Source: Ignavibacteria bacterium (GTDB lineage: Bacteria; Bacteroidota; Ignavibacteria; Tepidaquicellales; Tepidaquicellaceae). Taken from it: a DNA stretch of 64,000 bases. The number at the start of each line of letters is the position of its first letter. The first letter of the stretch is position 1. The notes under the pieces were generated by a model. The model was not told where the DNA came from. It made no database searches and saw only the letters and a program-made list of their open reading frames with translations. The translations under genes and the position numbers were made by a program. Location: contig JBAZNU010000010.1 of assembly GCA_041649015.1 (NCBI GenBank), forward strand, positions 1 to 64,000, written 5' to 3'. Positions 1 through 7,859 of the stretch are shown here, piece by piece.

Positions 1-144
1 ATAGAGAATGAGCAAGAGATAGAGAATGAGCAAGAGATAGAGAATGAGCAAGAGATAGAGAATGAGCAAGAGATAGAGAATGAGCAAGAGATAGAGAATG
101 AGCAAGAGATAGAGAATGAGCAAGAGATAGAGAATGAGCAAGAG
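1..144. repeat. 18-bp tandem array, eight perfect copies
   Basis: The unit ATAGAGAATGAGCAAGAG is repeated eight times without a mismatch, starting at the first base, so the array probably continues upstream of the window. The period is a multiple of three. On the + strand one frame stays open and encodes repeated Ile-Glu-Asn-Glu-Gln-Glu, ending at a TAG at 163-165 after the array. There are no unique spacers, so this is not CRISPR. Degenerate purine-rich relatives of the unit follow to about 235 and reappear at about 1001-1070. Confidence 0.95.
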
Positions 145-312
145 ACAGGTAAGAGCAAGAGATAGAAAAAGAGTAAGAGATAGAGCAAGAGTTAAGGCAA
201 GCGATAGAGCAAGGCAAGAGTAAGAAAAAGAGGAGGATGAGTAAAATCAATAAAGGGAAATGGAAAGACACAGAATTTATACAAAATTTATCATAATTTA
301 ATTGATGAATTG
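145..312. other. degenerate purine-rich tract, no gene seen
   Basis: From about 145 to 235 the sequence is a decayed version of the 18-bp array, with many short GAGCAAGAG- and AGAGATAGAG-like words. From 240 to 312 it becomes ordinary AT-rich DNA. I see no coding frame with a plausible start and no tRNA here. Confidence 0.6.
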
Positions 313-332
313 CCGTTGCCTTTAGGCAACGG
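313..332. repeat. left outer REP-like palindrome
   Basis: This is an 8-bp perfect stem (CCGTTGCC/GGCAACGG) with a TTTA loop. It is a likely recognition hairpin for the adjacent HUH transposase and may also act in transcription termination. A second, 12-bp palindrome lies 22 bases downstream. Confidence 0.85.
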
Positions 333-385
333 ATTTTGAAAATATCATCCAAAAGGGCTTTAGCCCAATAAAAAACAATATTAAT

Positions 386-820
386 ATGTCATACGTTAGA
401 ATATTAGTTCATTTAGTGTTTAGCACCAAAAACAGAGAGTCATTATTATCTAAAGAGATTAGGGATAAATTGTATATTCATATCCATGAATATGCCGGCA
501 CTAAAGATATATTTTTGGAATCAATAGGTGGATGGAATGATCATATTCATTTATTAATCTCATTAGGAAAAGAACAGAACATTTCTAAGATAGCAAATTT
601 ATTAAAAGGGGAGAGTTCATTTTGGATAAATAAAGGAAAGTTATTAGAGATAAAGTTTAGTTGGCAGGATGATTATTATGCGGTTTCTATTGGTGAGTCA
701 GGTAGAGAAAAGTTAATTGATTATATTAAAAAACAAGAGGAACATCATAAATCCCAGGGGTTTGTTCAAGAAATTAATGAAATATTAGCAAAGTACAAAA
801 TGGAAAATAAAGGAAAATGA
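386..820 (+). CDS. IS200/RAYT-family Y1 transposase
   Basis: This 144-residue protein belongs to the Y1_Tnp (HUH) transposases that cut and rejoin single-stranded DNA at hairpins. The metal-binding HUH motif is His53-Ile-His55 in NDHIHLLISL. The likely nucleophile is Tyr113, in the helix REKLIDYIKKQEEHH, where the following Gln and His-His are typical of the family. Length is normal for a single-domain IS200/REP-associated transposase, and the frame is intact with both motifs present, so it could be active. Palindromes on both sides support a role on those sequences. Whether it is a domesticated RAYT acting on dispersed REPs or a self-mobile IS200-like element cannot be decided from one copy. 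Confidence 0.85.
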   Translation: MSYVRILVHLVFSTKNRESLLSKEIRDKLYIHIHEYAGTKDIFLESIGGWNDHIHLLISLGKEQNISKIANLLKGESSFWINKGKLLEIKFSWQDDYYAVSIGESGREKLIDYIKKQEEHHKSQGFVQEINEILAKYKMENKGK

Positions 821-823
821 ATG

Positions 824-881
824 GGGCTGAAGCCCTGGTTTTCTTTTGATGCATTTATTATCCGTTGCCTAAAGGCAACGG
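824..881. repeat. right-end palindromes of the transposase element
   Basis: GGGCTGAAGCCC at 824-835 and CCGTTGCCTAAAGGCAACGG at 862-881 lie just after the transposase stop codon. The larger one is the exact reverse complement of the left outer palindrome. The small one differs by one base from the complement of its left partner. Confidence 0.85.
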
Positions 882-912
882 CAATCTGAAGAGCAAGAAA
901 TAGAGTAAATTA

Positions 913-995
913 TGGAACTGAAGCTTGGGACTTCTTTTAATACATTTAAATCCGTTGACTAAAGTCAGGACTAAAGTCGTACCAAAAGGCAACGG
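913..995. repeat. decayed second copy of the element's right end
   Basis: This stretch resembles 824-881 with substitutions and a small internal insertion. An AACTGAAGCTTGGGACTTCTTTT block is followed by an ACATTTAAATCCGTTG block and then AAAGGCAACGGCAATTTGAAGAGC, which also matches the flank of the first copy. No transposase gene is attached. It looks like a solo or duplicated end left by an earlier insertion or by tandem duplication. Confidence 0.6.
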
Positions 996-1352
996 CAATT
1001 TGAAGAGCAAAAGTAAGATATATAGTATGAGTAAGAGTAAGTATAAGAATAAGAGGTAGAGCAAGTAAAGCGCATAGTATTTGGAAGATGGAATTAGTTA
1101 AAGAGGGATTAATTTCTTTCTGTGTGAATGGTTTTTAATGTTGAAAGAAAATTATTAAATTAATAGATATGAGATATAAAAAATCAAGATATAATGAATA
1201 TCTAGACTTTAGCATTGAAGTATTTTCTGAGGAGCAAAGTACATATTCGGGTTAAAGGTTTTAGAGACGATAAGATGTGTTGATAATGATTATCCGAAAA
1301 AAGCAGAAATTAAATCAAGAATTACTAATTTTCTTTAATTTATATTACAATC
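996..1352. other. intergenic, purine-rich then AT-rich, possible gene remnant
   Basis: 996-1070 is again rich in GAGTAAGAGTAAG-like words, related in style to the array at the window start. From about 1169 there is a short open stretch beginning ATGAGATATAAAAAATC and stopping at 1255. A second short open stretch in another frame ends near 1337, just before the next gene. Together they could be a frameshifted gene remnant, but neither piece is recognisable. Confidence 0.35.
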
Positions 1353-2942
1353 ATGAAAAGCATACTATTAACAATCTTAATCTTAACATTATTGAATTCA
1401 GGAAATTTATTTTCGCAAAATGATTACGCAAAACAGAGAGTTCAGGCGTTTAAGAAGGTGAGTCTTTCGACGGATTTAAGCAGACTTACGGCTAACGAAC
1501 AGAAGATGATTCCGATATTGATAGAAATATCAAAAATTATGGATGACCTTTTCTGGAAACAGAACTTCGGTGATAAGGAAAAATTTCTTTCGGGTTTGAC
1601 GGATGAATACGAGAAGCAGTTTGCACTGATAAACTATGGACCGTGGGATCAGTTGAATGACGAGAAGCCATTTATAAAAGGTTACGGCGAGAGACCAGCC
1701 GGAGCGAATTTCTATCCCATTGAAATGACAAAGAGTGATTTTGAAAAAATAAAAGATCCAATGAAGATGAGTCCTTATTCGATAGTTGTAAAGGATGGTG
1801 GGGAATACAAAGTAGTTATGTATTCAAAGTCATACGAGAGGGAGCTGAAGAGAGCCTCGGAGCTTTTAAAACAGGCGTCGGAACTTGCTGAAGACGCGGG
1901 TTTAAAGAAGTATTTATCGATGAGAGCGGAAGCGCTTGTTACTGATAACTATCAGCCGAGTGATTTTGCATGGATGGAAATGAAGACGAACGTGATAGAT
2001 TTTGTGGTTGGACCGATAGAGAATTACACAGACCAGTTATTCGGATACAAGACAGCATTTGAGGCATACGTTTTAGTGAAGGATGTGGAATGGAGCAAGA
2101 AACTTGAAAAGTTTGCGTCACTACTACCTCAATTACAGCGGGAACTGCCTGTTGATGAAAAGTATAAACAGGAAGAAGCGGGAGCTGATTCAGATTTAAA
2201 CGCATATGATGCATTATATTATGCAGGTGACTGCAATTCAGGAAGCAAGACGATAGCAATTAATTTACCTAATGATGAAGAAGTCCAGTTAAAATCGGGG
2301 TCAAGAAGACTACAATTAAAGAATGTGATGAAGGCAAAGTTCGATGCGATAATGGCACCGATATCAGATTTACTGATTACACCGGAGCAGAGGAAATACA
2401 GCAAGTTCAACGCCTTTTTTGAAAACGTGATGTTTCATGAAGTTGCTCATGGATTGGGGATAAAGAATACAATAACCGGTGCGGGTACGGTAAGGGATGT
2501 ATTAAAAGAACAATATTCAGGACTTGAGGAAGGCAAGGCGGATATTTTAGGTCTTTACTTAGTGACAAAGCTTTATGAAATGGGTGAGTTAAAAGACGGA
2601 GAACTTATGGATAACTATGTGACTTTTCTGGCCGGGATATTCCGTTCATGCAGGTTTGGTGCTGCGAGCGCACACGGCAAAGCAAATATGGTTAGGTTCT
2701 ATTATTTTCAGGAAAAGGGTGCATTCACAAGAAATTCTGACGGTACTTACACGGTGAATTTTGAGAAGATGAAAGATGCTGTTATATCATCATCACAGCA
2801 AATCTTGAAGATACAGGGAGACGGTGACTATGCGGGTGCGAAAGCGTTGATTGAGAAAGACGGGTTTATAAAAGAAGAACTGAAGAAGGATCTGGAAAGG
2901 GTAAATAATGCCGGGATACCGGTGGATATAGTTTTTGAATAA
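1353..2942 (+). CDS. exported M49-like (dipeptidyl-peptidase III-related) metallopeptidase
   Basis: The 529-residue protein starts with a signal peptide (about residues 1-21, ending near LFSQ), so it should act in the periplasm or be an exported protein. A zinc-binding helix is visible as His362-Glu363-x-x-His366 in FHEVAHGLG, followed about 25 residues later by EEGKAD (392-397), where a glutamate is the likely third ligand. That arrangement is typical of the dipeptidyl-peptidase III family and its relatives. Classical DPP III has a longer HExxxH motif; this protein has HExxH, as in the M49-like domain of some nudix-fused proteins. It is monocistronic as far as I can see. The substrate is unknown. 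A short GC-richer spacer separates it from the polysaccharide locus. Confidence 0.72.
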   Translation: MKSILLTILILTLLNSGNLFSQNDYAKQRVQAFKKVSLSTDLSRLTANEQKMIPILIEISKIMDDLFWKQNFGDKEKFLSGLTDEYEKQFALINYGPWDQLNDEKPFIKGYGERPAGANFYPIEMTKSDFEKIKDPMKMSPYSIVVKDGGEYKVVMYSKSYERELKRASELLKQASELAEDAGLKKYLSMRAEALVTDNYQPSDFAWMEMKTNVIDFVVGPIENYTDQLFGYKTAFEAYVLVKDVEWSKKLEKFASLLPQLQRELPVDEKYKQEEAGADSDLNAYDALYYAGDCNSGSKTIAINLPNDEEVQLKSGSRRLQLKNVMKAKFDAIMAPISDLLITPEQRKYSKFNAFFENVMFHEVAHGLGIKNTITGAGTVRDVLKEQYSGLEEGKADILGLYLVTKLYEMGELKDGELMDNYVTFLAGIFRSCRFGAASAHGKANMVRFYYFQEKGAFTRNSDGTYTVNFEKMKDAVISSSQQILKIQGDGDYAGAKALIEKDGFIKEELKKDLERVNNAGIPVDIVFE

Positions 2943-3050
2943 AGTTCAGGTACGTCGGGATGATCTCCGCGGCGTAACTTAGACAAAGAACCCACAAGGA
3001 GAACGGGAAGAAAGGAAGAAAATTTATTAAATAAAAATATAAGTACAGAA

Positions 3051-4409
3051 ATGAAGTTTTATAAAAAAGTTTGCTGTATAGGGGCGGGTTATGTCGGCGG
3101 TCCTACGATGGCTGTGATTGCAGCAAAATGTCCGGAGTATAAGATAACCGTGACGGATATAAATAAAGAAAAGATTAATGCCTGGAAGACGGATGAGCTG
3201 CCGATATTTGAGCCTGGTTTGCTGGAGGTTGTAAAATCGGTCAGAGGGAAGAACTTATTTTTTACGACTGATGTGGGTAAGGCGATTAAGGAATCGGATA
3301 TCATATTTATATCAGTGAACACACCAACAAAGCAATTCGGTGAGGGCAAAGGCAGGGCGTCTGACCTTCAGTATGTTGAGAGTACTGCAAGGAGCATCAT
3401 TGAAAATTCAGAAGAAGGGAAGATAGTCGTTGAAAAAAGCACTCTGCCTGTTAAGACAGCAGAGACATTGAACGCGATACTCGGGAGCAACGAGAAAGAA
3501 TTAAAGTTTGAAGTACTATCGAATCCGGAATTTTTAGCTGAAGGTACTGCGGTAAATGATTTAATAAATCCGGACAGGGTATTAATCGGTTCATACGAGA
3601 CTGAATCGGGCAGGAAAGCGAGGCAGGAATTAGCGGATTTATACCTGAACTGGGTTCCAAAAGAAAAAATTATAATGAGTAATGTATGGAGCTCAGAGCT
3701 TTCGAAACTAACGGCTAATGCTTTTTTAGCACAGAGAATTTCATCTATAAACAGCATATCAGCTTTATGTGAAATTACGGGTGCGAATATAGAGGAACTG
3801 AGTAAAGCGATAGGAATGGATTCGAGAATCGGATCGAAATTTTTAAATGCGAGTGTAGGATTTGGAGGCTCATGCTTCAAGAAAGATATATTGAATCTGG
3901 TTTATATTAGCGAATCGATGGGACTTCATGAAGTTGCTGAGTACTGGGAATGGGTCATAAGGATGAACGATTACCAGACGAAGAGGTTTGTAAACAGGAT
4001 GATAAAGAACATGTTTAACACTTTATCGGGGAAAAAGATAGCGATGTTTGGATTCGCGTTCAAAGCGAACACGGGCGACACGAGGGAAACACCGGCGTTT
4101 TATGCTGCGAAATTTATGGCGGAAGAAAATGCACATATTGTTATAACGGATCCGAAGGCATTAGGAAATGCGAGAAAAGATTTAAAAGAATTTAAAGGCA
4201 AGGTAGAGTTCACTGATAATCCTTACAAAGCCGCGGAGCATGCGGATGCGATTGCGATAATGACTGAGTGGGAAGTTTACAAGACGCTTGATTACAAAAA
4301 GATTTACGGACTTATGAGAAAGCCATGCAATATTTTTGACGGAAGAAATATTCTTGATGCGGAAGAAATAAGAAGAATAGGATTTGGGTATTTTAGTGTC
4401 GGGCATTAG
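3051..4409 (+). CDS. ugd: UDP-glucose 6-dehydrogenase
   Basis: This 452-residue enzyme oxidises UDP-glucose twice with NAD to give UDP-glucuronate. The N-terminal Rossmann motif is GAGYVGG (Gly11, Gly13, Gly16), and the catalytic cysteine is Cys275 in GFGGSCFKKD. The phrases SVNTPTK and GFAFKANTGDTRETP are characteristic of the subgroup that includes animal UGDH; bacteria of this phylum often carry it. It is the first gene of the polysaccharide locus but is separated from the rest by about 750 non-coding bases, so it may have its own promoter. Use of UDP-GlcNAc instead (a WbpA-type role) is possible but the sequence type favours UDP-glucose. Confidence 0.92.
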   Translation: MKFYKKVCCIGAGYVGGPTMAVIAAKCPEYKITVTDINKEKINAWKTDELPIFEPGLLEVVKSVRGKNLFFTTDVGKAIKESDIIFISVNTPTKQFGEGKGRASDLQYVESTARSIIENSEEGKIVVEKSTLPVKTAETLNAILGSNEKELKFEVLSNPEFLAEGTAVNDLINPDRVLIGSYETESGRKARQELADLYLNWVPKEKIIMSNVWSSELSKLTANAFLAQRISSINSISALCEITGANIEELSKAIGMDSRIGSKFLNASVGFGGSCFKKDILNLVYISESMGLHEVAEYWEWVIRMNDYQTKRFVNRMIKNMFNTLSGKKIAMFGFAFKANTGDTRETPAFYAAKFMAEENAHIVITDPKALGNARKDLKEFKGKVEFTDNPYKAAEHADAIAIMTEWEVYKTLDYKKIYGLMRKPCNIFDGRNILDAEEIRRIGFGYFSVGH

Positions 4410-5156
4410 ATTGTTAAGAAATCAAGGCGAATTTGAATAGTGAAAAAGAGAAACCTTGGCTCAGGTAAGATGCGAGCAGTATACTATTAAATAATGGTTT
4501 CTTGATAATAACAGTTTACTGTAAAATAAGAAAATGGTTGAAAACGCATTGAAGGGATTATTTATTCACAGATAACTTAAGATTTCACATTATAAAAAGA
4601 GAATTTTCACATTTTAAAAGATTCAATTTCTTCATAATGTGGTGAATGATTAAATTATTTGATGGGATGCTGAAATTATGGAATTCATTTACTCAGTTTA
4701 CTCAGGTGAAAACACTTTCAGTTTAACCTTAAAAATAGTAAAGCATCCATAATATATTTAATCAGAGTATTTGATATGAAGTAAGAACAGATGAGATCTT
4801 TTAACAAATCAATGAATATTGTTCAAGATGACAATGGATTTATCCTAAAATTTAAGTTTTTTAGTAGGGAATATTTGGTTGGGAATATGACTAGTTTTTA
4901 TATATGAAAATGTAATAATATCGCAATTATCTTTTTATCATAAACAAATTAAAACAATCAAGATAATGTAATAAACCCTTAAAAACCGCACTAATTCCTT
5001 GTTTTTACCGTGTCAAAAAAGCATATTATATATTGTTTTAACATATGCAAATTTGTAATAGAATCTGTGATTTATTAGCGGAGCTATTCCAAAATTTAAA
5101 TTACATTTAGAAAAGCTTTAAGCAATTATTATTCAATTAAAAAATTAATTAGTTTT
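4410..5156. other. 750-base AT-rich gap upstream of the polysaccharide cluster
   Basis: No open frame of gene size, tRNA or strong terminator hairpin is visible. A short direct repeat (TTTACTCAG twice, about 4687-4706) is the only local structure I noticed. Its position, directly before a long co-directional run of polysaccharide genes, suggests a long promoter or leader region, but I could not assign promoter boxes with confidence. Confidence 0.4.
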
Positions 5157-5714
5157 ATGAAAAGAATTTTGTTTATAACTTTGTTTGTTTTTACTGCATT
5201 GAATTTTTTGTATTGTCAGGATGATACACTTACCCAACAAACCGATTCTCTATTATACAGGGAGCAGGATTTGAAAAGGATAAGTACAAATTACTTTAAT
5301 TTATCGAAACCAAATAAGTTTAATTTCGAAGTTGTTGTAATTGGCGGAGTCAAAAACCCAGGAATTTATTTGGTACCACAAGGAACAAGTCTTGTTGAAG
5401 TTGTAGCATTGACAGGCGGTGCACCTGATGAGAGTATTTTTGAGAATTTCAAACTTATTAGAACAAAGGAAAAAAATCCTGAATTGAGGAAAGATACAAT
5501 ATTTGTTTTTGATTATCTTGATTATTTTGATAAAGAAAAAGAAGGTACAGTAAAGCAAATTAATCCAATTTTAAAACCAGGTGATATTATCGCATTCGCA
5601 ATTAAACCGGAAAAGGATTTCTGGCAGGTTGCACAAGGTATAGCAGGAGTGGTTGTATTACCAATATTATCAATGCTAACAGTATTATTAAATATTATGA
5701 TATATAACAAATAA
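5157..5714 (+). CDS. stand-alone SLBB-domain protein, polysaccharide export-related
   Basis: A 185-residue protein with a signal peptide (about 1-21) and an SLBB domain (about residues 58-120, recognisable in VIGGVKNPGIYLVPQGTS and the LTGGAPDES motif). A hydrophobic C-terminal segment (about 155-182) looks like a membrane anchor. SLBB domains normally follow the Poly_export domain of Wza-type outer-membrane exporters; that domain is missing here. The protein therefore probably sits in the inner membrane facing the periplasm and is not a complete export channel. As the first gene of the main cluster it may link assembly with an exporter encoded elsewhere. Confidence 0.7.
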   Translation: MKRILFITLFVFTALNFLYCQDDTLTQQTDSLLYREQDLKRISTNYFNLSKPNKFNFEVVVIGGVKNPGIYLVPQGTSLVEVVALTGGAPDESIFENFKLIRTKEKNPELRKDTIFVFDYLDYFDKEKEGTVKQINPILKPGDIIAFAIKPEKDFWQVAQGIAGVVVLPILSMLTVLLNIMIYNK

Positions 5715-5737
5715 AAACTAATTAATTATAAACTGAC

Positions 5738-6745
5738 ATGATAAAAAATAAGCAAATTCTTATCACAGGTGGGACAGGATCATTTGGTAATACGATAGTT
5801 GATAAGCTGCTGAAGGAGACAAATCCTGCATCAATAACAGTCTTCAGCCGTGATGAGAAGAAACAATATGATATGCGTAATAAATACCATGATGAAAGGT
5901 TAAAGTTTATCATTGGTGATGTTAGAGACCGAGAAAGAGTTTACAAAGCGATAAAAGGAGTTGATATAGTTTTTCATGCAGCAGCATTGAAACAGGTACC
6001 TAATTGTGAATTTTTTCCTTACGAAGCAGTACAGACGAATATAATAGGCACACAGAATGTATTGGACGCTGCAGAAGATGAAGAAATAGAGAAGATAGTA
6101 GTATTAAGTACTGATAAAGCAGTATATCCTATTAATGCAATGGGCATATCAAAGGCTATGCTTGAGAAACTGATGCTAGCAAAAGCGCGGACATCTAAAT
6201 CCAAAACAGTATTTTGCGGAGTAAGGTACGGAAACGTAATGTATTCAAGAGGATCCGTATTTCCGTTGTTTGTTGAGCAAATAAAGGCAAATAAACCGAT
6301 AACAATAACTAACGGAGAAATGACAAGATTTTTATTACCACTGCCGATAGCTATTGACCTAGTACTATTTGCTCTTGAAGAGGGTCAAAACGGAGATATT
6401 TTAGTAAGAAAATCACCCGCATCAACAGTAGATGATATGGCAGAAGCGACATTGAAAATATTCAATTCCAATGCTGAAGTTAAAGAAATTGGAATCAGGG
6501 AAGGTGAAAAAATGCATGAAACGCTTGTAACACAAGAAGACCTTATGAAAGCAGAAAGTTACGATAATTATTACAGGATTAGAAACCTTGAAAAGATAGA
6601 TTTTGAAAAATATTTCTCAGAGGGTACGATAAATCATTTTCCGAAAGAAGGATATACATCAGCCAACACTCAACGGTTAAGCCTGGAAGAGACAGTAAAC
6701 CTTGTTCTTTCATTAAAAGAGATTCAGGAAGAACTAAATGCATAG
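5738..6745 (+). CDS. capE: CapE/FnlA-like UDP-GlcNAc 4,6-dehydratase (5-epimerising)
   Basis: A 335-residue extended short-chain dehydrogenase of the polysaccharide-biosynthesis type. The nucleotide-binding motif is GGTGSFG near the N-terminus, followed by GDVRDRERV, then HAAALKQVP and STDKAVYPINAMGISK. In place of the usual Tyr-x3-Lys pair it has Met135-x3-Lys139, a hallmark of the CapE/FlaA1/PseB group. Followed directly by CapF- and CapG-like genes, it should make the first intermediate of the UDP-N-acetyl-L-fucosamine pathway from UDP-GlcNAc. PseB, the pseudaminic acid enzyme, is the alternative reading, but the neighbours favour CapE. The next gene overlaps its end by 8 bases. Confidence 0.88.
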   Translation: MIKNKQILITGGTGSFGNTIVDKLLKETNPASITVFSRDEKKQYDMRNKYHDERLKFIIGDVRDRERVYKAIKGVDIVFHAAALKQVPNCEFFPYEAVQTNIIGTQNVLDAAEDEEIEKIVVLSTDKAVYPINAMGISKAMLEKLMLAKARTSKSKTVFCGVRYGNVMYSRGSVFPLFVEQIKANKPITITNGEMTRFLLPLPIAIDLVLFALEEGQNGDILVRKSPASTVDDMAEATLKIFNSNAEVKEIGIREGEKMHETLVTQEDLMKAESYDNYYRIRNLEKIDFEKYFSEGTINHFPKEGYTSANTQRLSLEETVNLVLSLKEIQEELNA

Positions 6746-7859
6746 ATTGCGAATCGGTATAACGGGTCAGGCCGGATTTATCGGCAGTCATTTGTATAAT
6801 TATCTTGGAATATTCAAAGAAAAATTCGATAGAATACTGTTTGATGACTCATTTTTTTATGATGAGGACAAGTTATATGCATTTTTGAATCAATGCGATG
6901 TTGTAGTTCATCTTGCGGCATTGAACAGGCATAACGATCCTGATGAAATCTACAAAAAGAACATAGAACTGGTTTTAAGCCTGATAAACGGACTTAAAAA
7001 AGTTGATACCAAGCCTCATATTTTATTCTCATCCTCTACGCAGGAAAGTCTTGACAATATATACGGAAAATCCAAGAAAGAAGGCAGGGGATTGCTTGCC
7101 GAATGGTGCAGAGAAGCGGGAGTAAAATTCACGGGAATGTTAATACCCAATGTATTTGGGCCATTCGGAAGACCTTTTTACAATTCGGTTATTTCAACAT
7201 TTTCATACCAGATTACTCATGAACAGACACCAAGGATTGATGTTGATAACAATTTAAAGCTTATTTTTGTCAATAATCTTATAAAGGAAATAACAAATAT
7301 AATTGAGCACAAAATATATTCCGAAGGTTATCAGATAAATTATGATTTTGAGATAAAAGTAACAGAAATACTGGAAAAATTGAATTATTACAACAATACT
7401 TATATCAAAGAGAATTTGATACCTCTGCTTAAGGATAAGAATGATGTAAACTTATTCAATACATTCCGGTCGTATATGGAATATGAGAACAGAATCAGAA
7501 ACATTGAAAGGAAAGTTGACAACAGAGGATATTTAACCGAAATAACAAAAGCGTATGTACACGGCCAGACATTCTTTTCCGAGACGAAACCCAGGATTGT
7601 ACGCGGGAATCATTTTCACCTGAGAAAGATAGAACGTTTCAGCGTAATAAAGGGAGAGGCAGTAATACGCTTACGAAAAATTGGAACGAAGGAAATTACA
7701 GAATACAAGGTAAACGGTGAAACGCCGTGCTTTATTGATATACCGATATGGCATACGCACAATATAGAGAATACGGGAACCACAAATTTATTAACATTAT
7801 TCTGGACTAATGAGATTTTTAATCCGGATGACACAGACACTTTTTTTGAGGAGGTATAA
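6738..7859 (+). CDS. capF: CapF-like bifunctional epimerase/reductase with cupin domain
   Basis: 373 residues in two parts. An N-terminal NAD(P)-binding SDR domain has GITGQAGFIGSH at residues 6-17. The C-terminal cupin domain (about 255-372) contains RGNHFH with metal-binding His292 and His294. This fusion is the signature of CapF, which 3-epimerises the CapE product in the cupin domain and reduces it in the SDR domain on the way to UDP-N-acetyl-L-fucosamine. The start ATG lies inside the end of capE, so the two are translationally coupled. Expression with capE and capG as a unit is nearly certain. Confidence 0.9.
   Translation: MHRLRIGITGQAGFIGSHLYNYLGIFKEKFDRILFDDSFFYDEDKLYAFLNQCDVVVHLAALNRHNDPDEIYKKNIELVLSLINGLKKVDTKPHILFSSSTQESLDNIYGKSKKEGRGLLAEWCREAGVKFTGMLIPNVFGPFGRPFYNSVISTFSYQITHEQTPRIDVDNNLKLIFVNNLIKEITNIIEHKIYSEGYQINYDFEIKVTEILEKLNYYNNTYIKENLIPLLKDKNDVNLFNTFRSYMEYENRIRNIERKVDNRGYLTEITKAYVHGQTFFSETKPRIVRGNHFHLRKIERFSVIKGEAVIRLRKIGTKEITEYKVNGETPCFIDIPIWHTHNIENTGTTNLLTLFWTNEIFNPDDTDTFFEEV
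7848..7854 (+). promoter_or_regulatory. strong Shine-Dalgarno for the GTG start of capG
   Basis: GAGGAGG lies inside the last codons of capF, 5 bases before the GTG start codon of the following gene. The GTG begins directly after the capF stop codon. Most genes here lack such a strong site, so this supports the GTG start at 7860. Confidence 0.65.

Larger units (their letters stand above)
313..881 (+). mobile_element. IS200/RAYT-like element framed by mirrored palindromes
   Basis: The left edge carries the 20-bp palindrome CCGTTGCCTTTAGGCAACGG (313-332), then the smaller palindrome GGGCTTTAGCCC (355-366). After the transposase gene come GGGCTGAAGCCC (824-835) and CCGTTGCCTAAAGGCAACGG (862-881). 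The outer right palindrome is the exact reverse complement of the left one, and the order of palindromes is mirrored around the gene. This matches what is known of tyrosine (HUH) transposases of the IS200/REP-associated type, which recognise hairpins at both ends. The exact element boundaries are inferred from the palindromes. Confidence 0.75.

Noticed and set aside
1..144. CRISPR array
   Set aside because: The 18-bp units are directly joined with no spacers and no cas genes nearby.
858..1064. 68-residue reverse open frame
   Set aside because: It is the complement of purine-rich repeats and palindromes, giving a low-complexity Leu-rich peptide; not a gene.
3051..4409. WbpA-type UDP-GlcNAc 6-dehydrogenase
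   Set aside because: Motifs such as SVNTPTK and GFAFKANTGDTRETP point to the UDP-glucose enzyme group.
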